Of a stretch of DNA of 64,000 bases, positions 31,316-42,822 are shown piece by piece. Position 1 is the stretch's first letter; the number at the start of each line of letters is the position of its first letter. Source of the stretch: Pseudocercospora fijiensis CIRAD86 (lineage: Eukaryota > Ascomycota > Dothideomycetes > Mycosphaerellales > Mycosphaerellaceae); assembly GCF_000340215.1 (NCBI RefSeq), contig NW_006921533.1, positions 7,541,671 to 7,605,670 on the forward strand, written 5' to 3'. A program made the position numbers and the translations under genes. A model generated the notes under the pieces. The model did no database searches. It was not told the origin of the DNA and saw only the letters and a program-made list of their open reading frames with translations.

Positions 31316-32677
31316 ATGGCGCTGGACCAGCAGCGGAATTGGACTATCTCCATGGCCGAGAACCTGGAGCAGGTGAAGAGGCGCGGCATTCAACCTCTCA
31401 TGAGGAAACAGCAAATACAGAAGGATGCATCACAACAGAAAGTCGGGAAGAATGCAGAGCCACCACGAGTATGGACTACACCGCCAGTGTATCTACCAGA
31501 TGAGGTAATCATACAAATACTCGAGTTTGTAGCACGCTTCCAGGAGTCGCAGGAAACCTTGGCATCTTGCTGTCTACTTTCGAGACAATGGCACCAAGCT
31601 GCGGTACCGTTCCTATATGCCAGACCTTGGCTGACCGGAAAGAACTTTGATGCATTCTACCGAGCGATGTGTCCGACGAAGAACAAGCATATTCAAAAGA
31701 GTCCCTTCGAAGGCATGGTCAAGATATTGGACATGTCAAAGCTTGTCCACTCTGGGAGTAAATCGGTGACAGGACGAATACTCAGTCGGACGAAGGAGAA
31801 CTTGGAGCAGTTTGTCGCGCCGCAAGCAACATTCTCGATGTATTCCTTTCCAGCGCTATCGAAATGCAAGCAGCTACATCTACTAGACCTCAGTCTTGTT
31901 TCGGAGAGCCCGCCATTAACAGACCTGTTCAGGACTGTGTCACATCTGGAACGTCTGACCACGCTACGATTACCAAGGAGTTCAGGTTTCAGCAACACGC
32001 CTTTCGACCCTTCCGCTATGCAATGGCCTCCGAACCTCGAAAGCTTGAGCCTTAGTGGAGCCATCGATGTCCATTTCCTGCAAGGCGTTGTCACTTTTCC
32101 GATTACGCTTCGCAGCCTGGTCATCGAACATTGTCCTGCAGCAAGGGCGTCGGCAATCAACCATCTTTTACGAACATCTGTACGAACACTCCCCAACCTC
32201 GAACATCTGAGGCTCGCCAACTTGCCGAGAATGTCATTCTGTTCGCTGGACAATGTGCTGGCAATTCTACCTGGACTTACGAAGTTGAGCATCAGCGTTG
32301 ACTACATCACTGGAGCTCTGTTTGACCTGGAGAACCCAGAAAGGGTGTTCAACGACCCAGAACCACCACCTTCTTCGAAACCAGTGGTTACCAGACATGA
32401 ATGGATCACAGGCAGACCTTGCCAGCTGCGAAAGCTAGAGTTGACCAATAGCGGAAATCCTGGAGTTGAGGACAAAATCACGCCCATCGATGTATTGATT
32501 GCTGTGCAGGACGGCACGCTTCCAAGTTTAAGGCAAGTCAGCGTCGCGAAGAGTCTCTTCTGGCAGTGTGAACCAAATGCAGCAGAATCCGACGCGCTGG
32601 CAGATGCGTTGAAAGAGTCGGCGATTGAGCATGGAGACTCGGCTGAGGAGACTGGCGTATGGACATTTGAAGGCTGA
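31316..32677 (+). CDS. F-box protein with leucine-rich-repeat-like C-terminus
   Basis: A single exon of 453 aa. The ATG at 31316 is the first in frame and has a CATC context. Residues ~57-103 form an F-box-like domain (VYLPDEVIIQILEFV, then LASCCLLSRQWHQAAVPFLYARPWL), which would bind Skp1 in an SCF ubiquitin ligase. From ~190 the protein has irregular leucine-rich repeats (LHLLDLSLV, LERLTTLRLP, NLESLSLSG, LRSLVIEHC, NLEHLRLANL, LTKLSISVD), the probable substrate-binding face. Substrate unknown. The foldback element ends only ~150 bp upstream and probably forms part of its promoter. Confidence 0.88.
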   Translation: MALDQQRNWTISMAENLEQVKRRGIQPLMRKQQIQKDASQQKVGKNAEPPRVWTTPPVYLPDEVIIQILEFVARFQESQETLASCCLLSRQWHQAAVPFLYARPWLTGKNFDAFYRAMCPTKNKHIQKSPFEGMVKILDMSKLVHSGSKSVTGRILSRTKENLEQFVAPQATFSMYSFPALSKCKQLHLLDLSLVSESPPLTDLFRTVSHLERLTTLRLPRSSGFSNTPFDPSAMQWPPNLESLSLSGAIDVHFLQGVVTFPITLRSLVIEHCPAARASAINHLLRTSVRTLPNLEHLRLANLPRMSFCSLDNVLAILPGLTKLSISVDYITGALFDLENPERVFNDPEPPPSSKPVVTRHEWITGRPCQLRKLELTNSGNPGVEDKITPIDVLIAVQDGTLPSLRQVSVAKSLFWQCEPNAAESDALADALKESAIEHGDSAEETGVWTFEG

Positions 32678-33093
32678 GCAAACTCACGCTCATCATAATC
32701 ACATGTAAAATGTCGCCAAGTTCATGAGGCAATCTGCCATTGAAAGTCTGGACCGTATGCGGTTTCAGCGATCGGTAATGCAGGAACACAATCGGCATTT
32801 CCCAAATCCGCTAACTAGTTCTACCCCAATCGCCCAAGCAGTCATTATTGGGGTGTTCTCGTCTTTGCGTCTTATGCCTGGCTGCAGCAATCGGCGCGAA
32901 TTAGTTACGTATCGCGCGCCGCTTGTCATCGATAGGGCGGCGGCCCTACTTTGGCTCCCGACGTTTTACCTGCCAAGTGGTGCTCCGGTCATCGGTACAG
33001 TAAGCCGACGGCGAAGAATGAGTACATATTCAGACTTGTGAAATAAATCATTACCTTCAAGACTCACTCCGGACTTGCAGAGATCTAGCGAAA
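32678..33093. other. Intergenic, promoter of the ACC deaminase gene
   Basis: 416 bp without a supported gene. It holds the F-box terminator region and the promoter of the next gene. Nothing else is recognised. Confidence 0.4.
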
Positions 33094-34253
33094 ATGGCAG
33101 ACACACCAGCATACCTTCAAAAGCTAAAGAGCATACCCAAGGAAGCATTCCTTTTTGGACCATCTCCAGTACAATTTCTTCCACGCCTTACAGAATACGT
33201 ATCACCCAATGGAGATGTGAAGATTTGGGCCAAAAGAGATGACTGCAATTCTGGTTTGGCCTATGGTGGCAACAAAGTTCGAAAGTTGGAATATTTGGTA
33301 GCAGATGCCAAAGCAAAGGGGTGCACTCATCTTGTATCCGTTGGTGGAGTTCAAAGCAATCACACACGAGCTGTAACTGCCGTCGCTACAGCAAGTGGAC
33401 TGAAAGCTGTTACTGTGAGTTACATCCATAGAAGATGTGGTTGCAAGGGCACACAATGGAACTGTGCCTTCTCCCTGCATTATTCCCATCAATTCTGCAT
33501 CTGGTCGACTAACCTCTCCCTCAGATCCAAGAAAAATGGGTCCCCATCGACCCACCGCTGTACGACAAAGTCGGCAACATCCTCTTAAGCAGACTAATGG
33601 GCGGCGACGTGCGTCTAAACCAAGAAGGTTTCCACATCGGCCACAAAACCGCGACAAAAGATGCAGTCACCGAGATAGAAAAGTCAGGAGGAAAACCCTA
33701 CTACGTCCCAGCCGGAGCCTCCGACCACGAACTTGGAGGTCTAGGCTTCACAAACTTCATCGTCGAACTCGCCCAACAAGAAAAAAGCCTGGGAATCTTC
33801 TTCGACACCCTAATAGTCTGCAGCGTAACCGGCTCATCGCACGCAGGACTCATAGTCGGCTCCGTAGCCGAAGGACGCAGTCGCAAAGTAATCGGCATCG
33901 ACGCCTCAGGAAAACCCGAAGCTACAAAAGAACAAGTCGCACGTATAGCACGAAACACGGCGAAACTGCTCGACCCGAAACTCGAAATTCCAGATGAAGC
34001 GATCGTGTTAGATGAAAGGTTTCATGAAGGGATTTATGGAATTCCTGGACCGGGGACGATTGAGGCGATGAAAATTGCTGCGAGGACTGATGCGCTCATT
34101 ACGGATCCGGTTTACGAGGGGAAGAGTATGGCTGGGTTGATTCAGCTTGTTAAGGAGGGGACTATCGAGAAGGGGAGTAATGTGCTTTATGTACATCTTG
34201 GGGGTCAGCCGGCTTTGAATGCTTATTCGGGGTATTTTGAGGATGGAAAGTAG
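33094..34253 (+). CDS. 1-aminocyclopropane-1-carboxylate (ACC) deaminase
   Basis: Two exons, 33094-33414 and 33525-34253, with a 110-nt intron (GTGAGT...CCTCAG), give 349 aa, close to the ~340 aa of the family. It is a PLP enzyme that opens the cyclopropane ring of ACC, the plant ethylene precursor, to 2-oxobutyrate and ammonia in the cytosol. The PLP lysine is K61 in [17 protein letters not shown] (88-92) holds the substrate carboxylate region. [12 protein letters not shown] and [11 protein letters not shown] form the phosphate-binding side, and [12 protein letters not shown] is the C-terminal block. Related D-cysteine desulfhydrases share the fold, and that remains a possible alternative activity. 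Exon 2 has C-ending codons for ~450 bp then G/T-ending codons, like the alcohol dehydrogenase. Confidence 0.92.
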
Positions 34254-34491
34254 GACCATTTTGTCAATCAGTTCGGTCTTTTGATGACTGCAGACGAGGC
34301 TCGGACTTGCCATTTCGTCATACTTTACCAATACAAAATTTCGAAAAGATGTTGTTGCTGGTACATAACAAGTTCTTTTCGAGGATATCAAGATCATACA
34401 GGGACTTTATGCTGCCTGCCTGCCTCATTCATGCATTCACCCCCAAAAACACCGCCCAAATGTATTGCTTGCTTAATTGCTACACGCCACA

Positions 34492-37397
34492 TCAAAGCTC
34501 ATCCTTCGTCTTAATCTCCGGCTCACTCCCTGGTTCAGCCGTGGCAGCAGTATCCTGAATACTCTGCTCCTTACGCAGATCCTCCTCGATGTCGGTGCTT
34601 GACTCTGCTGAGCCTGCATCGCGGCCCTGAGTCTTTGGGTCGACGCCTTCTGCTTTAGGAGGTGCTGGGCCATCGCGTGAATCGACAAGGCCATCGTAGA
34701 TCTCGTTGCCGGCTTCGTCGATCAGTCGTGTCCGTGTTTCGTAGCGTGTAGAGAATGAAACTTTGCCATCGAGCGCCGCGACTTGTTCTTCGTTGAGCAA
34801 ATTGCCCTCTTCGTCTCGATACTCGATCTTCTCCTCGACGTATTGTGGCTCACCTACCGGAGCATTACCTCTAGGCGTGAACAAGACTTCTTCTTTTGGA
34901 TCCTCGGCTTTGGGTGGAGCAGGTCCATGCGCTGCCTGGCCAGTGGCCGTCGCCGCAGATCCTGGTGCTGAGACGGATAGCGTGTAATCGGCGTACTGTA
35001 TGATGTCAGTTCAAGTGCATATTCAGAGAATCAAGCTTCACTGACGGAGTCATAGAAGGTGTTGCAGTCCCAGTCCCATGTATTCATGAGCTTGACTTTC
35101 TGGCAGTCCTTTTTAGTCCACACGTTGCCGTAGCTAAGTGGAGCGTAAAGCGAGAAAACAACGATAGACATGGCCAGGTAAATCGCAGCTGCACCAAGAC
35201 CGATGGAAGGCTTATTCTTCAGGGTGAAGGAGCCGAGCTGGACGCGGCCAACTGCATAGTCAAAGACCTGACAGAGCGACATGATGGCAAAGTAGAGCGC
35301 CGGAAAGTAGTGATGCAGGAAGAGCTGTCGAGCCATGAGGAAGAATGGGAAGTAGTGGAATGCCCATGCTAGAACAGTGGTGCCAATCTCATAATCGAAG
35401 CGGCGGAAAGTGATGTTCTGGTAGTCCTTGAAGCTGCGCTGCCATCTCAGCAGTGCGAAAGCCTTGAAAAGAAAGTAGATGCCAATAGCAGCAGTGCTGG
35501 AATACCAGATCAATGGGTTGCCAATCAAGTAGATCTGGCGATGGTCCTTGCCCCAGAAGTTGATGCCACGCTTGAGCATGGGCCATGATGAGGGGCGAGA
35601 GTCCCAAGCGTGCGACTCGACAAGGCCAGCATTGGTGGTCCACATGACTTTCTGCAGTTCCCAGAACTTACCAAAGAAGCCTGGGTTGCGGTAGTTGACC
35701 TTCTCTGCAGTCTGATTGAGCTTGGGATGGGCGTTACCTTCGATGTACCAGATTGAGTTTGGCAGGGTTCCTTGACGAGCACAGGTCACTTCCTGCTGTT
35801 CGAAGCCCCATTCCGGAAGCTTAACCTTGTGTGAGAAGAGCACGCAGCCTGTCATGATGTGGACGAGCTTGAATTTGGTCTGAATCGTTCGGAGGCGTTC
35901 CTTGGCAGCCTTGCCGTCTGACATGGACTTCACGATCTCGACACGGAAAAGATCGTTGGCATCACCCTCAAATCCTTCGTAGCCATATGCGGACACTTCA
36001 TTCTGCCAATCGGCCTCGGTGATTGGTGCGCGAACATCGTGTGAGTGCAGGCGACGATCAGTAGTAACATGGTAGAGCTTGATGATGCTGCCGTCCTTGA
36101 CATTTTCTGGGTCAAGGCTGTCCCATGCGAGTGGGCCAATCACGCTGGTGTTCCCTGTTGGATCTTTCGCCCAGTCGATGGGTTGAGTCTGGTTCTCAAC
36201 CAGAAAGACGTTGTTCTCATCCTTGTGCGGGTAAAGAGTGATCTGTTGTTGCTTGCTGCCGGTTGGGTACATGTGAGAATGCGAATGCAGGTAGCCGCCT
36301 TGAGTGTTGTGGTGTCTGATGCTGACGCGAGAGCCAAAAACCACATCCGCGGGCACATCTGCCATTCCCTTGGAGTTGAGCGTGGACTGGAACTCGCTGC
36401 TCATGAAGCCGTCGCCATCGCCAGGATTGACGAGACAGACAAAGTGGATTGCAAACATAGCCATGTAGAAGGTGATGGGGATGATGATCAAGCAGAAAAT
36501 ACGCGCGAACAAGTGCTTGAACCAGATGCGAGTGGTGACATTCTTGGTGTCACCAAGCAGAACCCAGAGTTGAAGGGCTGTAAGAGAGCCGACCCATGCG
36601 ATGGTGAAGAGACCAACCCACTTGACGCTGACGGTCGCGCCAAGTGTCACTCCAGTTGCCGCCAGCCAAAACCACCAGCTGGGAGTGAACGCCTTCTTTG
36701 GTCCCTGCTCATGCTGGTTGATGAAAGAGATCCAGGACAGTCCTGTGAGCGCAGTGAAGATGACCAGGGGAGAGTCGAGCAAGATCAGTCTGGACTGAGT
36801 GACGAAGCCGTTCTCAAAGGTAAGCAGACCGGCGCCCAGCGCAGCAGTCACAGTCCTACACCCAATAGCCTTGAGGGTCAAGAACATGGTTGAGACAGCG
36901 AGGACACCGCAGAGGGCTGGGAGCAGCCTCATAGCGACATAAGGCACGTTTGGTTCGAGGTAGTCCTTGCCAATGTCCTTGAAATCGAAGTTGCCATCGA
37001 AGCCCGCCAGCCAGCCGGCGAACGTGATCAACAGCTTGGCGAGCGGTGGGTGGACGTCCATGAAGAACTTGCCCTTGATGTACTTGCTCGCGAAGCCTCC
37101 AAAGTGCACCTCATCGAAGACCACGCTGGAAGGCTGATAGATGCGGAACAAGCGCACAAACAGCGCGACCAGCGTGACTACTCCCAATGCCTCCCAGTCG
37201 CTGCTCTTAAGATTGAGGATGTTGTTGTCCTTGACGCCGGGCGAAGTGTAGTCGTATCGAGGGTAGGGTGGCTTGTCGGGCGACGTCTGGACCATGGCTG
37301 AGGCGGTGATCTTGCCATTGCCATTGGGTATCGAGGCATTCTTTTGCTGTTGCTGTTGCTGTTGCTGCAGCTTGGTCTGGCCTGGCTTGGTCGCCAT
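34492..37397 (-). CDS. PMT1: Dolichyl-phosphate-mannose-protein mannosyltransferase, PMT1 type
   Basis: Two exons, 37397-35046 and 34995-34492, give 951 aa. The 50-nt intron has a GTCAGT donor, a CTGAC branch site and a TACAG acceptor, and turns FYDSV... into FYDSYADYT. An ER membrane enzyme, it transfers mannose from Dol-P-Man to Ser/Thr of secreted proteins. Residues 11-18 are eight Gln. The catalytic loop FDEVHFG (D95-E96) and MDVHPPLAK (113-121) follow the first helix. GATVSVKWVGLF and several membrane helices come next, then lumenal MIR repeats (~330-530) and further helices. Subfamily choice rests on GWLAGFDGNFDFKDIG. The second exon encodes a ~165-residue acidic tail ending KTKDEL-stop. 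A C-terminal KDEL is not a feature I know for PMTs. Confidence 0.92.
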
Positions 37398-37770
37398 GGC
37401 GGCGGTGGTCAATGTGTAAGTGCTCGATCAGATCAGGCTGAGTTTGGGCGCGCGGCGCATCGAATCTGAATTTCTGAATGCGCTACAACCGGGCCAGGGT
37501 CTCAGGTTGACGAGCTGACGTGAATGCGCGACGTCGATCCCTGGAAAGTGTATTCGCAATGCCTGTCACGGGCCGAGTCGCGAGGAGGAAAGAGGGTGTC
37601 GGTGTGTCGAAGGAGCGATGGGAGGAAATGTGCAAGCTGGCCAGGTTGTGCTTGTAGGAGCTGAATTTAGAGACACGTACTCCTTAGCGCCGTTCGTTAC
37701 AGTAGTGAGTGGAACGCGAATGCAAGGAGGCCCACGGGTATTCCACTATCCGGGGTTTCTTCAGTCACTT
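37398..37770. promoter_or_regulatory. PMT1 promoter and unique DNA up to the transposon
   Basis: 373 bp upstream of the PMT1 ATG with normal base composition. RIP-type sequence starts abruptly after ~37771, so the mutational process did not visibly spread into this promoter. Confidence 0.45.
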
Positions 37771-40700
37771 TACCCCGCTGATCGCGGGGATTTGGTCCAT
37801 ACGTAAAATCGGCTTTTCTTAGTAGGCTATACGTAAATATCGATATAGTAGTAGGTTCTAGTCCTATATAGATATCTAGGTGTATATAGTATTAAACCGC
37901 GAGTCTAAATATTATATTAGCGAGGTTATCCGAGTATATAGTAGCTATAGACCTTACTGCCGCCGATTATTATATAATCCCTTAATAGGCGCGTCTACCT
38001 CTATTCTAGCGCGTATTCTATCTCTTTATAATATAGTATTCGCTACTATTACTATTACCGTCGATATAGTAGCTCGGAAAGGTAGAAGGAAGAAGCGCGT
38101 ACGTACTAAACGGCTTACCGAGACTAAGAGGCTCGAGAAGGTAGTAGAAAGGGTTATATCGAAGGCTTAAGAATAGAGGTTACAAGATAGGCGCTTTAGT
38201 CTAAAAGAACTATATAAGAGCGAGAGCGCCGAAGGCCTATATTCGCGTATTTACTAGCGATTACGAGATCGTAGTTTATACCTAGGTCGCGAGCTAACTA
38301 ATACTAAACTTAGTAAAAGCTAGGAATTAGCGCTAGCGGACTATTGTCGAGAAAGAGACGCTATAGATATATTTCTTCTAGTATCGCTTATTATAGTAGT
38401 TGCTATAGATATACTAAAGGACTCGCTAGCGGCTAACTCGCTAGCGGCTAGTAACAGTGCCCTCGTAATAGCACTATTCGGTATAGACTAGGCGGACCGC
38501 TTCCTAGCTCGATATAGCCTTAGTAAGGTTAAATCTAAACCGATCGAGAAACAGCGTAAAGAGGCCTACGATCTAGCCGTTATAAGGTCGTAGTTTGATC
38601 GATTTAAAGCTATATTACGGCGGTTAAAGGTAAAGCCTTAGAATATATAGAATTTCGACGAAACTAGTTTTCGGATTAGAATTAGAGGCTGCGAATACGT
38701 AGTAACGTAGGATACGAAGCGCCGTATATAGACTAAATACGATACTAATCGTACTTACGTTACTATCGTCGAGATAGCTAACGCGTATAGCAATATAATA
38801 GATTATTAGTTAATTGTTAAAGGTATAATAGTATAAGAACGATAGGTACCGAAGGAAGGTAAGTCTACTACTACTACTATTACTACTTCCGAGTCCGAGT
38901 CTACTACCTAAGGCAATAATAACGTTACTTACTAACTATATCCTCGTTGTTAGGCAAGGACAACTTCTTAATTACTATTAACGAGTCTAGATATATAACC
39001 GACGATACTGTAATGCACTATATCCGCTAGTTTAAGCGCAAGACGAGGCCTAACGATCTAAGCGAATAGAGGCTATTATTATATAACAATTATAGCTCTT
39101 ACTACTTTAAGGAATTCGCTGCCTTCGCGAAGAGACATAGGATTTAATTATAGGGCCTATAACTATACACTTTATACTTTATATAGCTATTAGACGTTAT
39201 ACTATTCTAAGTATATAAGACGAGGTATAGACAAGTAGTGCTCGAGGCTATATACTACAGTATTAGTAACTTTAGAATACCTAAGTTTATAGAGGCTCTT
39301 TCTACTATTCGGGCGAGGACATTTACTTTCTATAATATAAGGTCAGTATTCCGTAAGATAGGCATATTCCCGGTAGATAGGGAGGTCCCTTATCGATATA
39401 TTCGAGAACAGTATAGTACTACTACTAGAGATTAGAACTAGGAATTAATTTAGGAGTCGCTAGAATAGGAAGAAGCCTAGCAAATAGAAGCCTTAGCGAT
39501 AGTAGAGAAGGCGATAGAGGAACACCTTATTGCTATTAAGTAAGGCCGTTCTACTAATCCCGCTATTATCGACCTAAATAGCTAGTCTTACGCTAATAAT
39601 CGCTACGTTAAAGAGGACCTCGGAAACTTAATTGCTTAGAGTATATTATCGTCGCCTCTACTAAACTAATATAGTCGTATACCGACCCCCGAATTGCCGT
39701 AATAGCTACTCGTTACTTCGATAAGCCCTCGTATAATTAAGGCATCGCGTAAGGCTATATAATCTCGCCGTAACTTCCGACGTTCTTATCTAAAGCCGGC
39801 TCTAACGGACCTCGCTTTACTATCGCCCTTATTTAACCTATTCTCGTTATCCCCTATAAAGGAGGCTTAGGCTATCTACGACCTATCTATTAAAGCCGCT
39901 CTTTATAAAAGTAAAGAATACAAGCGTAAGTTTAATACTATAGACACTATCGAGAAGGTACGGAAGAGGCAAAAGGAACAGCCTAATCGCCTTGTTCGAG
40001 CAGGTACTATTAAGGCTAATAAACTCCGCTCTTAGCTTATATAATAGGACAAGGAAATAGTACTCGATACTTAGTAGAGGGGACTACGAGACGCCGAGAC
40101 TACTATCGCTAAGGCACGTACCTATCGGTTAAAGTATAGTAAGGCCTTCTATATTGTCTTTAATAATAATAGCAAAGTTAAGTTTATAGAGGTAGTATTA
40201 TAGTTAGTCGCTATCGATAAGCCGCCGCTGTTGCGCGTCTTTAACCTTTAACTTCTTAATTGCGATAATACTATTACCTATAAAGATAGTATCCGCAAAA
40301 TCGGCGATCCGTACGTAGATATTATTAAGAGATATAGGCGATATAACGAGGTTAGCGACGACGGCACCGTTACCGCGACGTAGATACCTATATAGCTAAT
40401 ATCGCTTCCTTTATATACGTACGACTCGGACGAAGAAAGCGACTTTCTAATATAGCGCGACCTCGCTTCGAAGTAACGATTAAACGGCTTAATCTCTTAA
40501 GAGCCGGATATACGATTAAATTAGCTTAAACAGATAGAAGCGGTGCTAGCTAAGAACCTATTTCTATAACTCTAGCCTTATCTACTATATCCTCGCTACT
40601 AACTAGAGGCTACTTAGAAGAAGAGATATTTCTATAAAGCACTAAAGAAGTCGGCTAGATACAAAGGTAAGGTAATAGCGACTAGCAGTACGGCCTATCT

Positions 40701-41048
40701 AGTAAAGATTAAAGATATATAGGATAGTAGGCTATAGCTATTATAGCTAGCTATTTACTCTAGCGTAGGAAGTAGTCTTTATATACTCGAGATATAGGCC
40801 TACTTATAAAGTCGTAGATCACATAATTAACGCTAAGTATACGCTAAGACGGCTACTACCTAATATTTACGTTATTTAGTCGACAATTCTACCTCTATAT
40901 ATTTACCTATCTATTTATAAGCTACTTATTAGTCTATATCCCGACAATAGTACCCCTATCGAACGTTTCCATCGAGATTTACGTATGGATTACTATAGAA
41001 AGCGCGATTTTACGTTTGGCTTAAATCCCCGAGCTAGGCGAGGGGCGG
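37771..41048 (+). mobile_element. RIP-decayed pogo/Fot1-like DNA transposon
   Basis: About 3.28 kb. Terminal inverted repeats of ~40 bp can be aligned: CGGGGATTT then CCA-ACGTAAAATCG and TTTCT at the left (37775-37815) against the reverse complement of 41000-41045. Almost no CpA or TpG dinucleotides remain inside, TpA is very frequent and CpG is kept, a CpA-targeted RIP signature. Both flanks return at once to normal sequence. No clean TA target duplication was identified on the right side. The element lies between PMT1 and SF3A1, within 400 and 230 bp of their start codons. Confidence 0.8.
38460..40250 (+). pseudogene. Transposase relic (DDE superfamily, Fot1/pogo type)
   Basis: Conceptual translation in changing frames with many TAG/TAA shows Fot1-type blocks: GIDWADRFLARY near 38485, the first catalytic aspartate in NFDETSFRIR near 38655, and LLDVILF near 39190 (consensus LQPLDVGVF). 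The tail block is VFRKIGIFPVDREV near 39345. The stops are mostly codons RIP can make from Gln or Trp. The N-terminal DNA-binding part before 38460 is too degraded to define. It is non-functional. Confidence 0.75.
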
Positions 41049-41136
41049 AGTGTGTAACAGAGCCTCGGATAGCGCCCGCCTCGGAACTTTGACTTTGGCG
41101 CATCAAAGCTTCACTGACAGACGCCAACTCCAGCAT

Positions 41137-41168
41137 GCACACGCACACGCACACGCACACGCACACCC
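41137..41168. repeat. CACACG/CA microsatellite in the SF3A1 5' UTR
   Basis: Five CACACG-type units in a row, ~105 bp before the SF3A1 ATG. It lies in frame with the gene, but no upstream ATG with better context suggests it is translated. Confidence 0.8.
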
Positions 41169-41271
41169 TTCACATGCCACTCCTTTGCATGTGATTCTCC
41201 ACTCCACCCACACAGACCGACACATTGAGAAGAGATATTGCGAAGGCGAGACAGAATTTGCGTCCTCCAGC

Positions 41272-42822
41272 ATGGCCGCTACTAACGGCGAGCCTGCAGC
41301 AGATGGCCAGGCCGACGATATCGCAAAGCGTGTGCCCGAGGGCGTCGTCCTTCCACCGCGTCACATTCGATACAAGATTGAGAAGGTAGCTGCGTACGTT
41401 GCGCGATCAGGTAAAGCCTTTGAAGACTCGGTTCGCAACAAAAACGCCGGCACCAATGTCACATCTTTCCTGGAGCCGGAAGACGAGTACAACGACTACT
41501 ACAAATGGCGCGTGGAAGAGTGCAAAGCTGGTCGCAGCACTGAGCAGAATGCACCTACCGCCAGGACAGATGTCTCTTTCCAAGGTCGCGAATCGAGAGC
41601 GCCGAAGCCGCCGGAGGAGTTCAAATTCAGCGCTCGCATGCCCAACATCAGCGCCCAGGATCTCGAAATTGTCAAGTTGACAGCTCTATACGCCGCCAAG
41701 AATGGCAGAAGCTGGGTCACGCATCTCAGTCAGAGAGAAGGTGGCAACTACCAATTCGACTTCTTGCGGCCCCAGCACTCGCTGAACATGTTCTTCAACC
41801 GCTTGGTGGAGCAGTACAAGGATCTCATCGAGGGTGAGACGGCCGAGAACGGTGCGCCCCAGAGGAAGCGCATCGAAGAGCTGCAGAAGAATGTCAACAA
41901 CCGCTTCAATGTGCTGGAGCGCGCGAAGAAGAGGGCCGAGTACGTCAAGTATCAAGAGAAGCAGAAGGTCGAGAAGGAAGAGAAGGCTGAGGCAGACCGT
42001 GTGGCTTTCGCACAAATCGACTGGCACGACTTCAGTGTCATCGCCACCATCACCTTTGATGAGCGCGACGAACAAGCAGATATGCCGCCGCCACGAACCC
42101 TGAACGATATGCTGTCGCTGAGCTTGGAAGAGAAGGCAAACATGCGCATCGATCCGAACAGGAGACTAGAGGAAGCTGTGCCAGATCTCAACGATTACCA
42201 AGACATTTACGGCCAGCAGGCACAGTATCCAGCAGCACAAGTCATGCCGCAACAGCAATTTTACACTCCGCAACCACCGTACCAACCAACGCCTCCACAA
42301 CAGTCTCCATACGCGCCACCAGAGGCTCCATCGCTTGCCGAAGAGCGCGATGCGGCACGAAATGCTACCAGAGCCGCGCACAACCAGCCTGCTCGCATAC
42401 GCAACGACTACGTCCCACAAGCACAACTTCGAAATCGTGTACAAAACACATCCATCTGTCCAAACTGCAAGCAGCCGATACCGAACGATGAGCTTGAGGA
42501 ACACATGCGCATTGAGCTTCTAGATCCTCGTTGGCGCGACGAGTCACGTAAGGCTCAGATGCGAAGCTCGACCACCAACCTGTCGACCGCTGATGTGGCC
42601 AACAACCTGAAGCGGCTGGCATCGCAGCGAACTGATGTGTTCGACCCCATCACAGGTCAAGCAGTCACACCAGAAGAGCAGGAGCGGAGAAAGAGAGCGG
42701 AGCTTCAGGCATATAATGGCCAGATGCCACAGACCGCTGCGCCAGGAACCTTCCCGCCAGGCACAGATCGGCCGGACGTGCAAGAGCAGATCCGACAGCT
42801 GCACGAGCGGTATAAGAGATGA
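41272..42822 (+). CDS. SF3A1: Splicing factor 3A subunit 1 (Prp21 homologue)
   Basis: A single exon of 516 aa. The ATG at 41272 (CAGCATGGCC) is preferred to upstream in-frame codons because these lie in the microsatellite leader. It is a component of the SF3a complex of the U2 snRNP, acting in branch-site recognition in the nucleus. Two SURP modules are at ~34-80 (IRYKIEKVAAYVARSGKAFE...YNDYYKWRVEE) and ~131-182 (LEIVKLTALYAAKNGRSWV...FFNRLVEQYKDLI). A PRP21-like central region follows, with a long charged helix (~195-240). After a Gln/Pro-rich stretch, a zinc-finger-like CPNC (C396, C399) with EEH lies near 411. The C-terminal ubiquitin-like domain of animal SF3A1 is absent, as is usual in fungi. 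Confidence 0.94.
   Translation: MAATNGEPAADGQADDIAKRVPEGVVLPPRHIRYKIEKVAAYVARSGKAFEDSVRNKNAGTNVTSFLEPEDEYNDYYKWRVEECKAGRSTEQNAPTARTDVSFQGRESRAPKPPEEFKFSARMPNISAQDLEIVKLTALYAAKNGRSWVTHLSQREGGNYQFDFLRPQHSLNMFFNRLVEQYKDLIEGETAENGAPQRKRIEELQKNVNNRFNVLERAKKRAEYVKYQEKQKVEKEEKAEADRVAFAQIDWHDFSVIATITFDERDEQADMPPPRTLNDMLSLSLEEKANMRIDPNRRLEEAVPDLNDYQDIYGQQAQYPAAQVMPQQQFYTPQPPYQPTPPQQSPYAPPEAPSLAEERDAARNATRAAHNQPARIRNDYVPQAQLRNRVQNTSICPNCKQPIPNDELEEHMRIELLDPRWRDESRKAQMRSSTTNLSTADVANNLKRLASQRTDVFDPITGQAVTPEEQERRKRAELQAYNGQMPQTAAPGTFPPGTDRPDVQEQIRQLHERYKR

Noticed and set aside
36045..36893. 282-codon open frame on the plus strand
   Set aside because: It is the antisense of the conserved PMT1 coding exon, and its product is low-complexity with no family features.
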